From contig OY741282.1 of assembly GCA_963514095.1 (NCBI GenBank), forward strand, positions 12,077,847 to 12,141,846: a stretch of 64,000 bases of DNA. The letters are read 5' to 3'. A program made the position numbers and the translations under genes. The notes below the pieces were generated by a model. That model made no database searches. It saw only the letters and a program-made list of their open reading frames with translations, and was not told the DNA's origin. How positions within the stretch are numbered: position 1 is the stretch's first letter; the number at the start of each line of letters is the position of its first letter. The DNA comes from Eutrigla gurnardus. Lineage: Eukaryota > Chordata > Actinopteri > Perciformes > Triglidae. Positions 1-13,934 of the stretch are shown here, piece after piece.

Positions 1-285
1 GAATGAGTCAAGCAAGAGAGGACGGCAGATCGGAGCCGTCAAATAAATATTTAGAAACTGAAACAGCCTATGGAGACTGTTCATTTGCGTGTTGTGGAGT
101 TTAAAAGTGAGTTGTTGTAAAGCAAGATGGTAAATACGCTTTGCGGGAAAAACCCAGGACCGAGGATTGCCAGGCTTTCTGCGTCTGTGAATCAGCTGTT
201 CTGATTTTATCTTATCCGTGACAGGTTGTTTGGTTTTTGTAACAGCTTATTATCTACGCACGTGAAAAAGGTCACACTTTTGTAA

Positions 286-286
<1 letters not shown>

Positions 287-316
<30 letters not shown>

Positions 317-331
317 CGAGAGAGAGAGAGA
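287..331. repeat. Compound (TG)n-(GA)n microsatellite
   Basis: A short TG run passes directly into a GA run with a single interruption. This is a simple repeat in otherwise gene-less sequence. Confidence 0.95.
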
Positions 332-1180
332 TGTGGTATGTATCACCATGCTGGTGGTCTTTCTTTCTCACACTTGAAGAGCACACTGGCTCTCTGGAAA
401 GATAATTCCTTGATCTGTGGAAGACTGATTTCCACTTTTTACAGGATCAAGATGTCTCTATAAACAGATTTTGTCATCTAGCGTCTTCTGTGAGAGGAGG
501 TCGAATTTTGTTGCACAAGCATGAAAAAGATTTATGCGATGCTGTAGCATATTTCAATGTGAAGCTAAGGCTTGACAGCTGGCAGTAACGGTGTGGAAGA
601 CACCCCGTGGTCCTATATCTTAACAGAGCGTCCTATCAAGATGGATGAGTCTGCGTGGCCACTAAATGGCTAAACGGACTGATAGGACAACAGACAGACA
701 CCAGTCATGATAGCCAAGTCTTTAAATGCTGCACACAAACATAACTGTAATCTCTAAGTGTCATTTAGATTATACTAGGCTGGTCTCGGTGATACACGAG
801 CCACTGTAGTTGTTGCACCGCAAGTGGCCAAAGAAGTCTTTTTGGAGGATATTTGAAAAACTAGGTGCTTCATATATATAATCTGGTGATTTATGAAGTC
901 AGTTATTGCCATTAAAGTCTGTGAAAAGGTATGATGTTACAGAAATTCCCATCGTAGTCACTGCTCTGTCTATGTATATCCTTACTGGTGTAGTTTATAC
1001 AATCTTTTTTTTCTCTCCTTCAAAGATCCAGACTGTAGGTAACCTACTTCTGCAGTGTTTGGGCTCTCAGGGAGAGAGCCGCTACGCCCGGCCGTGGTCC
1101 AAAATGTAGCTGAGATGGATGAGTGTATGACAGCACTCTCCCTTTGCTCTTTCTATGGGAGGCTCACACTGAGCCATGGA

Positions 1181-1183
<3 letters not shown>

Positions 1184-1247
<64 letters not shown>
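1184..1247. repeat. (TG)n microsatellite, about 32 units
   Basis: An uninterrupted TG/CA dinucleotide run of about 64 bp. Short reading frames encoding Val-Cys or His-Thr repeats across it are artefacts of the repeat. Confidence 0.97.
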
Positions 1248-1250
<3 letters not shown>

Positions 1251-3571
1251 GGCTGTATAAACTCACCCAGAGGGACCCCAGGCCTGTGGGAGATAAAGAC
1301 CTCTCCTAAAATGTAAACACTCTCTGAAGTGGCGAACGGGGCAGCTGTAGTTGGACACACACACATTTAGAGAAATGCAAACCCAAGGTCAAGGTTAAGC
1401 GGTGCACTCTTTCAAGGCTCACTTTCCCTCTTGACCCTCCGTCTTCGCTGTTGGCTCTGCTCTGGAGTTTGGCTGCTGAAACGTTTTGACAAAAGAAAAA
1501 CAGTGAGAGCGTGGAGAGGGCTGCTGCTGCAGAACAGTGGTTCTGTTGGAAAGGAGTTCTTATTTAAGCCCTCCAGCACTTTTAGTCTTATACAGGGCCT
1601 GACATTAACACTTGCACAGGGTAAGTAAACTCTGTTAACACTGTAAATGTGATCTTTATTACATTTATGTGACCTGTAGATCGGCATTAATGATTTCAAG
1701 TCAGTTACCCCTGGTAATGCAACATTGTGAAAAACAAATCTGTTGAAATCAGAGGAGAGCTACTTAACATTAGCTGTTAGCTGGGCTAAATAACAGAGCT
1801 AACAGCATAGCAACATTTGGAATAACTAACTTAATCCGACACGGAATATTGTATTGTAAATCATTCCCATTCACACGGCTCTTCTTCCAACAGTCTCCCC
1901 GTAGCACAGTCCTGCCCTCAAAAATGTTAAATCAAAGCAAATATTTGAATAAAAATACACAACTCTTTATTTTCTAATCATTTGAATTGTGTGTTGTTAA
2001 GCAAATAACCACTATATATGACAATAACAGAGTAAAAGGATAACATTTTGCTGCTGCGGTTTAAAATTGTCAAGTTTCATCTTAAAAAAAAAATGTTTTG
2101 AGGACTATTAAGATACATTGATATTCATCCAATGGAAATCTTCCACGGTTGGTTATTCCAATGCAAAAAGAGATCAGTGTCCACAGGGGCTTTAAGTACG
2201 AATGGACAACTGAGGAGTTACAGATTCTTCCAAGCTTGGCTTTAACACTGCTAACCAAACATTTGTCTGCGGCTTTGCACTCAAAGATTGAGAGGAGTAG
2301 ATTGAAACAACATAAGAAAATAAACAGATTAGGATTTGAATAAATGACCACAGAATCAAGCCAAAAATCTTCAAAAGCATCAGGAAGGAAAAAATAACAC
2401 TGTGGTATCACTAATTACCATCACCTCCTTTCCCAAAGACCATCTGTGATTAAATGACATTCAAGTGCATTTGGAAAAGTAGTTTAAACCCATGCTAGAA
2501 AGGAATGAAATGTTTTGAAATCATTATGTTGCATAAAAACCAGAATGCATTTAGTAAAATGTATTAAAGTAAGCCCCCATGTGTCCTCAGGAATAACGCA
2601 GCATGGTAACATTTAGTACAACGTCTGAATACAGTCTCCAAAAAGCCACAGACAAATACACGCCATAACTCAAGTCAAGTGCTGTGTAGGTGTGTTATTA
2701 CCGCGGTGATGTTTGTGTACAAAGAATAACACACTTAACAAGTACTTAACAAAGTACCTCCTGCTCGGGGAGAGTGCTGTGAAAATGAGAGGGGCTGGCA
2801 GGAATTGCTGGTAATCTGCGCTTGAGTCCATCTTTATTATCTTGGTCAATGGACAGAAGTGGATCCTGAGGTAAAAATACCCAAGCCTGCTTCTCATCAA
2901 TGTGATGCTCTTATCTGACATTTGAAATACATTCAGCAGGACGAGCGAGCGCATGATGTATGGAGCCATGGCGCGGATTTGTCTACTTCATTTCTACATG
3001 GTGTATATAAAACCGTTTGTAGTTTAACTTTCCTGAAAATGTCATTAATATCTCATGAAAGGCACGTTATAATCACTCAAACTGCCTGTACATTATAGAT
3101 AGGCCAACCATTTGTCTAATCTTTATGGGTACAAATTAGAAGAGAGAAAACGCTGTGCTTTAATTTGACTAATCGTCTAATGGCAAGGCCAAAAAGTTTA
3201 AAAACATGTTTAATTTTTTACATTCACTTTTATAATTCATTTAATATGACATCCTGTTTGACTCAAGATCAAGAATATTAAATGAAAAGTGAAGACAGAA
3301 GGGAAATTTTAAAAAAAACAGACGATGAAATGTCTCCAGTTCCAGTAAATTTCCAGCTATAAACAATTTCATTAATTTTACATTTCCTCAAATAGCTAAG
3401 GCTTTTGAAGACAGTAAAGCAAATGTGATGAAGATGCTTTCAAGTATATAATATAATAATGTTATTTTTGTGCCTTAAGGAAATCCAATCGTAAAAAAAT
3501 TGTTGTTTTTGAGTTCCATGTGCAACTTTGGCAGCAACAAATGTACTGTAAGGCAACCGTGGGTGTCAAAT

Positions 3572-3594
3572 GTATTATTATTATTATTATTATT
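3572..3594. repeat. (ATT)n trinucleotide run
   Basis: About seven ATT units in an AT-rich stretch. Simple repeat only. Confidence 0.9.
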
Positions 3595-6072
3595 AAATAT
3601 GGCCCGTAAACTTAAAATGAATTTTCTGATGGACAGACAAAGGGTTTTTAAGAACAACCATCTCCAACTTTGAAGCAACAGATATCAATCCAGTAGCGGG
3701 AGGAGGCAAGGGGAAACATTAGCTGTGTTTCAGAACAACAAGGTGAGAAATTGCAGCTCACGGTCGACAACAGTTCCACTCTACTGAGCTATTGATTTTG
3801 TCCCTCGTTTCTCTCCGCTCTGGACACTCAGAAGCCTTCGGTGGCACTCTTTCGATCTCCTTGGGGACGCGTGATGAAGGGACGCCACCACTGAACACGT
3901 AACTCAAATGTGTTTGCGAATCATTCGGGGAAACACGTCCAGAGATGGCTGACCTTTTTTTAAACTGAGACAATAGTCCCCTTTGTTCGCTGCCGCATCC
4001 CCAAGCTGCCCTGGGATGCCAACACTACTCGGTCAAGTGCAAAGAGGAAGAGACAAGGACCAGAAAACAAATGGGACTGGGATGCGGAAAAAGGAAAATG
4101 CAATAAGTGCACCTTTTATACATCAGAAAGCAAAGAGGATGGAGGACAAAGATCAGCCACCTCATACAGAGAAGCACAGAAACAACCAACATGTCACACA
4201 ACACTTCAGCTGCCTGAAAGTACCACAACATTTTAGAAATGTATATAAGTTAGCAGCTTATACAAATGGGTATATATACACATGCGTTTCCTCATTAACA
4301 GGCAAGAGTGAGCAGCAAGGCATATGACCCAGGGTTTCGATCACAGCACATTGTTCTTGAGTCACTGTGTTGACGTATGCAGACGTCAACCTAAGACTTT
4401 AGGTTTATCACGATGAGTCGTCCTCTAAAGTGGATGATGATATTTTTTTTTACTTTTAACGGTACGACCAACAGTGTTTGTCCTCATATCTGGTCACGTT
4501 CCAGAGGCTTCTTGTTGCTTTGTTTTCTTGTTAAAGTCATTGGAGGAGGTGCGGCAACCTCATGGGAAATAAACTGGGAACAGATCCTGAAGTTGCAGAT
4601 GAGAGTGTCGAAACTGACCTTGTGTTAGAAATACTGGGACCTTGGCTACTGCTAAACCTGTTTTATAGCAAACACATTGACATTCTACCATTCCCATTGT
4701 TGCAATTCTTGTATTTTACTTCCTTCAGAGGTTAATATATTGTCTCGTGAAGTGTTGATTTTATTGAGTCTCTGTAACTTCTCAAGAATAGCTCAAATGC
4801 AAAGAGGACGTAATAAATCAGAAGTAACCGATCTGATCATCACGTTTCCCAGTGCTGCACAGATACAAGCAGCAGATACAAGAGGGCATTAAGGCAGCAC
4901 GCAGGCAGACGGGCGGGCGGCAGATAAAGAGGACTCTAATAGTCTTGGCTCATTGTGCCACTCTGATTTCTTTCTACTTCCTAATTGGCTGGCTTCTGTA
5001 GGCTTGGCGGCCATATTTCAGTTTAAAGGAGAAGGCTCCATGGGTCACGGGAATAAAGGGGCCCATTTGACAGGTCAGCAGGCTGATGTCTACAGCATAG
5101 TCTTGGGTCAAAGGTCAAACTAACATCAAGATAGGCTGTGGCAGTGTGGGTCAGCTCCTACACCGGAGAGCCCAAAAAGTAAATCGGCAGACGGACTGGA
5201 ATGTTGCATCTTAGCAAGAATATTCTTGCAAAGACAATGAGAAGATTTAGTCAATCTAATAAATCATTCCTTCAAAACGGTTTTGACTCATCATATTTGA
5301 TTTCTGAAGGAAAATGTAGGCCATATGCAGCTTTAGGGGTTGTTCAACTACCAAATTCAAACAGATTTTAATATTTTTGAAAAGCCAAGCACATAACCAA
5401 TAGCGTTATATATTCAATTGCTGAATCAATGGACTTGAAAACATTACATTTAGATTACTTTCTAACATATTTCAAAAATGGTTTGCCTCCTGTTCAACCA
5501 ATTAGCGGGCAGTCCTTCTGAAATCTATGTGCAATGGTCTTATCAGCAAAAACACACACACATGTCCAAGGGTTTTTACTTCAACGAAGGATGTGGGGAG
5601 ATGATAGATCTTTCATCGTTCCATCCAATTAATTTAATTACAAGGACTCTCATTTGTAGCTGCATTTCAGGTAATAAAAAGCAGGAGTGAGACTTCAGGG
5701 CTAAGTTGGGGATGAAATTGATGGTTGATTTATTCATTATTTTATAAATTACATGAGCAAAGTAAGACAAAAATAACTAAGGTAATCCAATTATGAGTAA
5801 TCCATGAATTGCAGTAGTCAGAGGGCTTAAGTAACTGACAATAGTCTTTAGGAGGGATTTGGTATGTACAACAGATCACATTGGAATCAGCACCCTCCTA
5901 ACTCGATTAGTATTAACGTTCACCTCTAGGAAATGAGTAGCTCGAAAACATGAAATTCACCATGCACATTTGCACACACACACATACACACGTATACGTG
6001 TGCACACACACACAAACGCAGGACAGTCTGCCTGGCACCAGACAGCGGTGCACGGCCAAATGAGATGTGTGA

Positions 6073-6087
6073 GAGCCCCCTGCTGCC
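6073..6087 (-). promoter_or_regulatory. CTCF-like motif
   Basis: Read on the minus strand the site is GGCAGCAGGGGGCTC. It agrees with most of the vertebrate CTCF core (CCASYAGRKGGCRS), departing at the first position and near the end. It shares orientation with the sites at 7353 and 11155. Motif match only, with no occupancy evidence. Confidence 0.4.
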
Positions 6088-6964
6088 AAGAGGCGGACAG
6101 GAAGAAGAAACAAACCCTCTCTAATGGAGACATGACATGCTCGCTGGGGCGGAAACTCAAACAAACGATTAATGGGCCATGGAGCCTTCAGTACAGCAGC
6201 AAAATACCCACCGCTGCTCCCCCTCTATGTACTCCCTCACTCCCGTTCTGTCCCATGTTGGCCGAAGGGGTTCGACATTTCAAGACCCAGGACTCTGCCC
6301 CGAGGCGACTCATTTTTTTCTGCCATCCCCTTATCCCAATTCTACTGAAATCCCTGCACTGACACAGTAACACAACATCAATATCGAGAAGATCTCAGAA
6401 GAAGCTCTCATGCACCAAAGGAAGCGATTCAACGATAGCACCAAAGAACCAAGGACTATTTTTTTTTAACAGCGGTTATAGGCAAACATCCAACTTATCA
6501 GAGCTGTTTCGCTTGGCTGTTTTAAGGAGGGAGAAGTTCTGTCACTATCTGCCGAGACAAGAGTCCTGTGATCATGTCTTGTGGTAAAGAGCAGCTCAGA
6601 ATGTAGGGGTGGTGACCTAATAATGGTGACACATCACCAAATGAGACAACAGGGCCTGGGAAAACATCCACACAGAAGTATCCTCCGACCACAAGCATGA
6701 CGGTATGGGTAATGTTTTTGTGAAGACTGTCAAGTGACATTTTAGACCAAAATTTGAGTTAGTTTGTGGCTGGTAAAGACTGCAGGAAGAGCAAAGGCGC
6801 CTGAATGAGTCCAGGACGGGGCAGGGTGGGGGATCTCCATTCTCACGGGGGACGATGGAGGTCCATCCAGCCCGGTAGATGGCACAGTCTCCGCCTTTGT
6901 CTTCCCTTCTATCTCCGCAAAGAGTAGCCAAAGAGAGAGTGGAAGAAGGGAAGCCCCTTACGCT

Positions 6965-7260
6965 CATGTGTTTTGATTAGCAGGTAATGATCTTTGATCT
7001 AATGCGCTGACTGGGAAAGTGCGGCTCCCATTGAAATCCGGTGGATGCTTGGCCGACCTGGAGCCAGTGTCACTTCTCGTTAGGGCCTGCAGCTCCATGA
7101 CCTCCCCGTTGCCAGTCCCAGCCCCCTCCTCGCAGCATGTGCACCCCGCGTAATGATATCAATAGCAGCAGGGGTGCAATGAATACAAATCCGCGTGCAG
7201 AATGTTTGGACAAGAATCCGCTCCCAGCCCTCCCTCCTCCTGCCGCCCCACTCACCACCG
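6965..7260. promoter_or_regulatory. Candidate regulatory element with TCF/LEF and homeodomain sites
   Basis: Around 6975-7005 there is a dense patch of GATTAG, GGTAATGATC and ATCTTTGATCTAAT, which contains a TCF/LEF-like CTTTGAT and several TAAT cores. Another TAATGATATCAAT follows near 7150. The block is more compositionally balanced than its surroundings, as conserved non-coding elements often are. Conservation was not tested. Confidence 0.3.
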
Positions 7261-7352
7261 CTCAACCTCTATCCCCCACACAAAGGGCTAGGTTAGGCTG
7301 TAATCTGGATGGTTGATTTCACACAAAATAGTTGGCTACTGCAAAGAACAAA

Positions 7353-7365
7353 TGCCCCCTGCTGG
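7353..7365 (-). promoter_or_regulatory. Strong CTCF-like motif
   Basis: The minus-strand reading is CCAGCAGGGGGCA, which fits every position of the CTCF core CCASYAGRKGGCR. This is the best of the three matches in the left third. A CTCF site with no gene nearby would suit an insulator or loop anchor, but binding is inferred from motif alone. Confidence 0.5.
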
Positions 7366-7369
7366 TCTG

Positions 7370-10300
7370 CTATAACTGTATATGTGTTCTAAGGTACTAG
7401 GCGATCCGTTTGTAAACAATCCCCATGACGGTGAGTCATACTGCCCTTAAAAATCAGCATGTGAAAATGTGTGTGATTGCCCGAATTGTTTAAATGTATT
7501 CATGCATGCAACAAAAACCAGTCAAGCTGCAAAGTATACGATAATGCCTGTTACATGCTTAATTGAAAGAATACAAAACTCAGTTGTCCATTTGTATTAA
7601 ATAGGGCAGCTCACAAAAGTCTTCAATTAGAAATATTGTTTCACATTGTCTCAAAAAAAGGCACATTTCCCTCTATGACGCCGTACGAAAATATTTATTA
7701 TGTATTTGCCAGAGGATGTTGTTGTTATGGCCTCACTGCAGCAAAACTGACTGCAAAACTTCTACGCAGGTCTGTGACCTGGCACACAACCGTCCCCTAT
7801 CCAACACACTGTCCAGTGTTGGACCCGACATGGCCGCCACCTGATTTCCGTCTCTGGTATTGACACAGTCATTTAAAGTAGCCAGGCCACCAGTGCCCAT
7901 AACAAAGGTATGTTCATGGAACCAGCCAACGAAATCAGGAAGGAAAGAACCAATGCATTTCTTTTCTGAATTAACAAGACTGGAAAAGCTATAAAATCCC
8001 AGCTATGAGACCTGTTTATCATCAATTACTGCGGCTAAATGCAGCCACACTGTGAACATACATACATATGCTGCAGCCATGTGCCTCTCTGCAAGGTTTG
8101 CATGCCATGAGCACATGCCCGGTGCACACAGAGTCCTCTCTTCTTCACTGGCCTGCGCTCGTTACAGCCCTCTGAACACACCTCTGTTGCTTACTACAAA
8201 GCTCTCGGTTACATGGTTCCCCCGTTTAATGTGCTGTGAAATGCAGCAGTGTCAAGAAACAATGTCTGCGATTCCTTTGTTTTAATTATCAGCTTGGAAG
8301 GGAGCCCAAAAAAGAAGCACAGAATTATTAAAAGAGCTCAAATTATTCAGTCAAATTATGGCGGTTTTAAATTTGGTGTAAATCTTGAGTGAATTTAACT
8401 TCCTTGGATTTGCAAAACGTGTTTTAATCTTTTTTGGCGTTTGAATAACTGCACATGGATGCAAATTTCCTGAAGCAAAATAAATACCGCAGCAACAGCA
8501 GTGAGTGTCGTTAGACGTAGGCGTTTGTTACGAGACGGTTTTATTTCTGAGGTGGGTCACGTCTCTTCCCTTCAGACCAGCCACGAGGAATGGAGAAAAA
8601 AAAAAACACGTGGTAAGAGATGGCACTGCTCACGCTGGGCGCTCCTTCACCACTCTTGAATCAAAGCACAGTTTATATCGTCTTGTAACACGGAAACTAC
8701 AGACACGAGCGGCGTGAGTCTCGACATCCAAGGCGAGATCCTTCCCACAGACAGAAGTTTCTCAGCATGTGGTCTGTCATCACTGAGGATGACATCGTTT
8801 AAAATCTGTTAATTGTAAACACACAAGTGTGCACGCTGTCAATCTGTGGCACAGGAGGCAAATTTATGACTTCTTCCAGGAAGTGCCTTCCTTCTGCTTC
8901 TTTTCTAAAATGCCCTGCGTTAAAAAAAATACTGTACGTTTCTCATCTTTATTTTGTGAGATTTCATTCGGCATTAATACGTTTTTTATTAATAGAAATA
9001 ATGCATTTTTTATGAGGTTCTTTAGACGTATCAAAAGGTTCAGATTTATAAATCTATAATTAAGGAGGAGAGGAGCACAGATCAGTCAAATGGGGACTGT
9101 GTTGAATATTTTATTGTGTAATGTATAGTCACTTAAAAAAAAAAAAAGCAGCATGACATTTAAAGCGGTGTGAAAAGTCCCATTTCCTCTGACCCGACAC
9201 TCAGCGAGTCTTTGTCTTAAAAGCTTTTCAGTATATCTCGAATGCATTAGCATTAATACGACTACAGGAAATTAAATCTTTATGCGTACACGATGAAGCT
9301 TCCTTGGCTCTTCTTCATGTCATGCTGATTTTGTCATACAGCGATTACCGCCCAGATTTTTCAATTATTTCTGTTATTTCATATGCGGCAGTGACAATAT
9401 AGTCAACACATCCAGATTATTTTCCCATAACAAGACGTCCTTCTAAAGTTCAATAGCTTAATGAAAAGTGAAACGGCCTCCAAATCCATCCAGGCTAAAT
9501 GAGAGGAAAGATTAAGATAAATAGCTACATCTGGCTCTCGCTTGAAACTCTAAAGGAAGTCGAGATAACCAAGGAGGGTCTGGTTATTCATCACCATCCA
9601 GACATGTGCCCGTACACAACTGTAAGAGCTTAGAAAACAGACATGGACGGGGGGAAACTTGCCAGCCATGCATACTCCAAAGCAGCACCTGACTTTGGGC
9701 CTTGTTTTTCTTTTTTTAAATAACCATTCACAGAGTTGTACTGTAGAGGAGCAGAAAAGTAAAAGCGATGGATTGACAGCTGGGCCAAGGAGGGAACCTG
9801 GTTAATTTCACCTCTCGTCCAAACCCTTAGTGCCCCACACATCCCCTTGCATCTCTCCGTTTCTCCCCACTCTTTTTCTCAAGGGAGCAACTTTTCCTCC
9901 AGATCCTGACTGACATAAACCCTCGAGCCTCAGACCCCAAAACAGAATTCGCTGCAGACCCCGGGCTGCTTGTCTTCTGTCTGCTTCATCTATCTCTTTC
10001 GTCCACGATTTCCATCCCCTTAACCATCGCTCCCTTTGTTCTCGCAGTCGATCGATGCACCATAACTCAACTGGCCTCTGGTGTTTGATGTCTGTGCTCT
10101 GGATATCATTTCAACCCTTTTTTTCCAGTGAACCAAGCTGATAATACCATGTCTCACGGACACAGGCGTGCAAATCATGTGTGTACACGCTGACACACAC
10201 ATACAGGCACAATATAATATATACACTTAGTAATAAAAAAAAAAAAGTATTGAGACAGAGGGATAACGTGAGGGAAAAGGAGACCGCGGTAAGTCTTCAT

Positions 10301-11150
10301 ACACAGTAAGCCTGAAGACAGTGGATATGTCATAAGACTTGATGGTAATAAAAGCAGAGCATTCCATCAACAACAAACAAAGAAAATAAATTGCTTCCCG
10401 TTCAACTAAGTTAATCGCATATGAAGGTCATAGTAAATTGCCAGTAAGCCACGCCCACTTTGAATCATCCATCAGACATGGATTAAGCCAAGTCTTTATT
10501 CTGACTGAATGATTCGAGCAGGATCACAGAAAAACAGAGAGAGCTCAGCAAGCTGTGTGAAAATGCATGTACTGGTATATTAACTACATGTGTAAAAAAA
10601 GAAGGGGGGCGTAGACCTGCACTTCTTAAAACGTTATAAAATATTAGGTTTGATGCGCGATGATACACTTCTGCAGCATCATCTCGCTCACCCGCAATTG
10701 TATCTGTTGGTCAGTTGTGTGTTTATGTGCCTTGAAAAACGCCAACAAATTTGGTCCCGTATACATGAGATAAAGAGGAAGAAATCTTAGTATTATATCA
10801 TAAAAAAGTATTAAATCAAGAAGTATAACAAAGTAACTTTGTCATTTGCTGTTGTATAGAGCATAAAGTGTACCCACCATTTTGTGGAATGTAATTATTT
10901 ATAACACATTTGTACATCTAAAACATTTTAAAAACAATTATTATTTATAATTATTCAATTCAATTCTTAATCATTAATTCATTAGTGTTGTTATCCTGCT
11001 GTGGTTTGATAAATTGTGGCTTCTTTAGCGCTTAATTCACAAATAATAATGAATGTCAAACTCTGGATGCTGTGAGGAGTTACAGATGTTGCAAACGAAC
11101 TTTGGAAAAATACTGACATTCTTTTCCTTTAATGAGGAAGGGATGTTATC
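7370..11150. other. Non-coding stretch, no gene recognised
   Basis: Reading frames are short, unspliced and unlike known families. The sequence is AT-rich with homopolymer A runs. Nothing beyond low-complexity tracts can be named. Confidence 0.6.
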
Positions 11151-11154
11151 AAAT

Positions 11155-11167
11155 TGCCCTCTGGTGG
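11155..11167 (-). promoter_or_regulatory. Strong CTCF-like motif
   Basis: The minus-strand reading is CCACCAGAGGGCA, which fits the CTCF core consensus at all scored positions. It has the same orientation as the motifs at 6073 and 7353. Motif-level evidence only. Confidence 0.5.
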
Positions 11168-11169
11168 TT

Positions 11170-13870
11170 CACTTTTTTCTTAATTCCGGGGTGTCAAACA
11201 AACATTTAAGTGTTAAAGCTTTTTAAAAATGTACAACCTTGTGCTATGACTGTGCTACTTGCATTAAAATACAAAACCACTCTGAGATTCTTTTATTCTA
11301 TTTCAACAACTATTTACAACGCAGAGCGCAACCAGTGGGTGTTAGTCTGTAGAACAATTCAATAGGCTTAAATTAACAGTTAAAATCACATTTGTTCTCT
11401 GTGGAAAACTACAAAACCCAAACACAGCAAAGGAAGAGGTCTGAGCGAGACAATTATTTTATTTCTCAATCTGATTATGGTGTAATTTGATATAATAATG
11501 TACTTCCAATTCCCTCGAAGCAGGCTGACTTACCAAACCGTATAGCCGTGAGGGATCTGATTTGACCTATCATGTCATGAGATAGAGGAGTGTGTTCAGG
11601 TGCAATGAGCTGGGAGGGAGTGCAGTTGTCATGTTCCCTAACGTGTAGCAGGATGTATTGCTGGCAGAAGCAGCAGGGGAGATCCAGAGTCTCTCCTGAA
11701 CACTCACAGCCTCATGAAAGAATGATGGTTGATTACCTGCAGGAGATGAGCTACGCGGGCCCTCCGGAGTCACAGGATAGCACTTTAGCGCTGTGGAGCT
11801 GCACTGCTGAAGACAACTGAAAGGAGAAAGGAAAATCCATCTTTGTCCCGTTTGTGAAGCAAGGGCTTTTTTTTTTTTTTTTAGAATTGTTTAGAAAATC
11901 CGACCCCACACATTTAACGATTCAAAGCTTTTGTTATCTTTGCACTTTTGAGTCCACATTTAGTTGCTTTTGAAAGAAATTCCTCCAACAAATGTGCGAC
12001 AAGAAACAGAGTTGATACAAAAATGACAGACGGCAAATAAAATGAACAAAACCTTTCACTTAAAATTTTTGTTGATTATTCAAGTAATGCATGAAAGCGT
12101 TAATACCAAAATCTTTACCAAACTTTATAACGCGTTTACCTCCAAGACCTGTCAACACTGTTGCCACACACCGGTTTTTGTTGGTTTAAAATCTAAATAA
12201 AGTCATATTTTTGGTGCATATTCTGCAGACCTTACTGTGGATACCCGTTTGGTGCCACGGCCCCGCTCTCTGGGAGAACAAGGTCCAGATGGCTTGGGGG
12301 CCCCGTCAGTTTCCCTCCACCAGCCACTCTGCTTATCGGCAAGTTCACTTCACTTCAAGGAACCACTGACAGCTCTGTTAATTAGCACCTTTAGCCCTAT
12401 TTTCCTAGACACGTTTAACACCCAGACATTCATATGTCTATTAACTCCTGTACTCTTTCCGCATATTTAGCCTGTTGAGACGGTTAGCTTTTCATTGATA
12501 TCCTGTTATGCAAAAATACCAAATTAGCGGAGATGACGACCACTTTTCCTCAACGGCCCGTTTCAAGACGGAATAAAATGGGCGGGTAGATGAAAGAAGT
12601 CAAGAAATAAATAAAATCATATGTGCTCCAAAAGTGTAATTAAGAAATAGCAAGTCAGAGTTACAAGTAAACTGGTGAATTTGCTCAACTTTAGAATATG
12701 ATTTCTTTTTTTCCACAGCAACACGTGCAAATTAGTGTTAGCAAACTTGAAGTGAACTTTCCATTACCTCCAGATGTTTGTTGTTATCGCCACAATAGAG
12801 GAAAAACTGACCCACCCATGGCAACACTTGCAGCAGTTTTGATTTCGACCCATTTTATTGTCAACATTAACAAAGATATGATTATCACAGCATTGGATAC
12901 TAACAATGACGGCAATAAAAACGTCCCGTCATTATAAATCCATTGTCTCATCATTATCATCACCAAAGCTACAATCTCTGCGCCACCGCTTTGACACAAG
13001 ATCTGCTTTGTCTGAAACTGAAGGCCATAAGAAACGGTTCACAGTGGCATCGGTGTAGGGTCAGTCCCGGGCCCTTGGCCTCTACCCTCAGCGGAACTGA
13101 GTTCCTGACCTGCCGGTCATTTGTCCGAAGTGCAGGTTAGACCCAGACAGCATGCAGAGGAGGAGAACCAACCTAGAGCTTTGATCTGCTGTTACCATGG
13201 ATTGGGAGTAATGAAAGTTCCCCTGCTAAATTACAATGGGGTTCAAAAGACTAATAAATAATCATGTCTAGCAGCTACAGGTGACTGGTGCAGATCTAGG
13301 TCACGTTCTGTAATTAAATAGTGTTTGCTGCCGGATCGATACTAGATTCATCACAGCAACCCAGCAAAAAACAAACGCTATGGATCAGACATATTTCATC
13401 CAACCAGAAAAAACAAACTTTTAACTTTTACGGTTTTCTATCAATGAAAGAATAAAAAGCTAGTTGTTTTCAGTAAAATGTTATTTTCTTATTGAGGAAT
13501 GGTTTTGTTCATTCAAACTCAATCTGGTCTTCCTGATCATGAGGGAGGTGAGTATAATTTGGTAATTTATATTAAAAAAAAGATCACTAAAAAGAGCTGG
13601 CCGTGGATCTAATCCTCCTGTGTGTTTGAAGTGGCTGGTTGGGGCGGGACAAAGGGTGTTGATTGATAGCCATTTGGCCTATAGGGCCCGCTGAGCTTCC
13701 TCCAGAAGGTCACGTCCTGTCTGGCCCCTGTCCACTACACACTTCCACAACATATCCGGGGTCTCGGCCCTCTAAACTAGCTGACGCACACAACGTACAC
13801 ACACACAGACACACAAACTCTGTACCCCCTCGGCGCCACGCTGCGGCCGTGGTCAGGGCCTTGCGTGCCA
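11170..13870. other. Non-coding stretch, no gene recognised
   Basis: No protein-like exon, RNA gene or repeat family was recognised. There are several GC-richer patches, near 12.23-12.35 kb and 13.03-13.14 kb, that could be regulatory. Short frames over them have no family resemblance. Confidence 0.55.
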
Positions 13871-13880
13871 TCCAGGGTCT

Positions 13881-13931
13881 GGTGGGAGGGGGAGGGCAAG
13901 GGGGAGGGCGAGGGGGAGGGAGAGGGGGAGG
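13881..13931 (+). repeat. G-rich (GGGGGAGGG)-type tract, G-quadruplex candidate
   Basis: The plus strand carries repeated GGGAGGG, GGGGGAGGG and similar blocks in about 50 bp, giving well over four G-runs of three or more separated by 1-3 bases. This satisfies the usual pattern for an intramolecular G-quadruplex. It is followed immediately by a short GA run. Confidence 0.7.
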
Positions 13932-13934
13932 AAG

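Larger units (their letters stand above)
332..6060. other. Non-coding stretch, no gene recognised
   Basis: Apart from a (TG)n run and an ATT run listed separately, no open reading frame here resembles a known protein or is flanked by a consistent splice-site and phase pattern. Base composition is AT-rich with scattered GC-richer patches. Distal regulatory sequence or intron of a gene lying to the left cannot be excluded. Confidence 0.6.

Noticed and set aside
5884..5905. Half of a REST/NRSF site (TCAGCACC)
   Set aside because: The right half (GGACAG-type) is missing at any accepted spacing.
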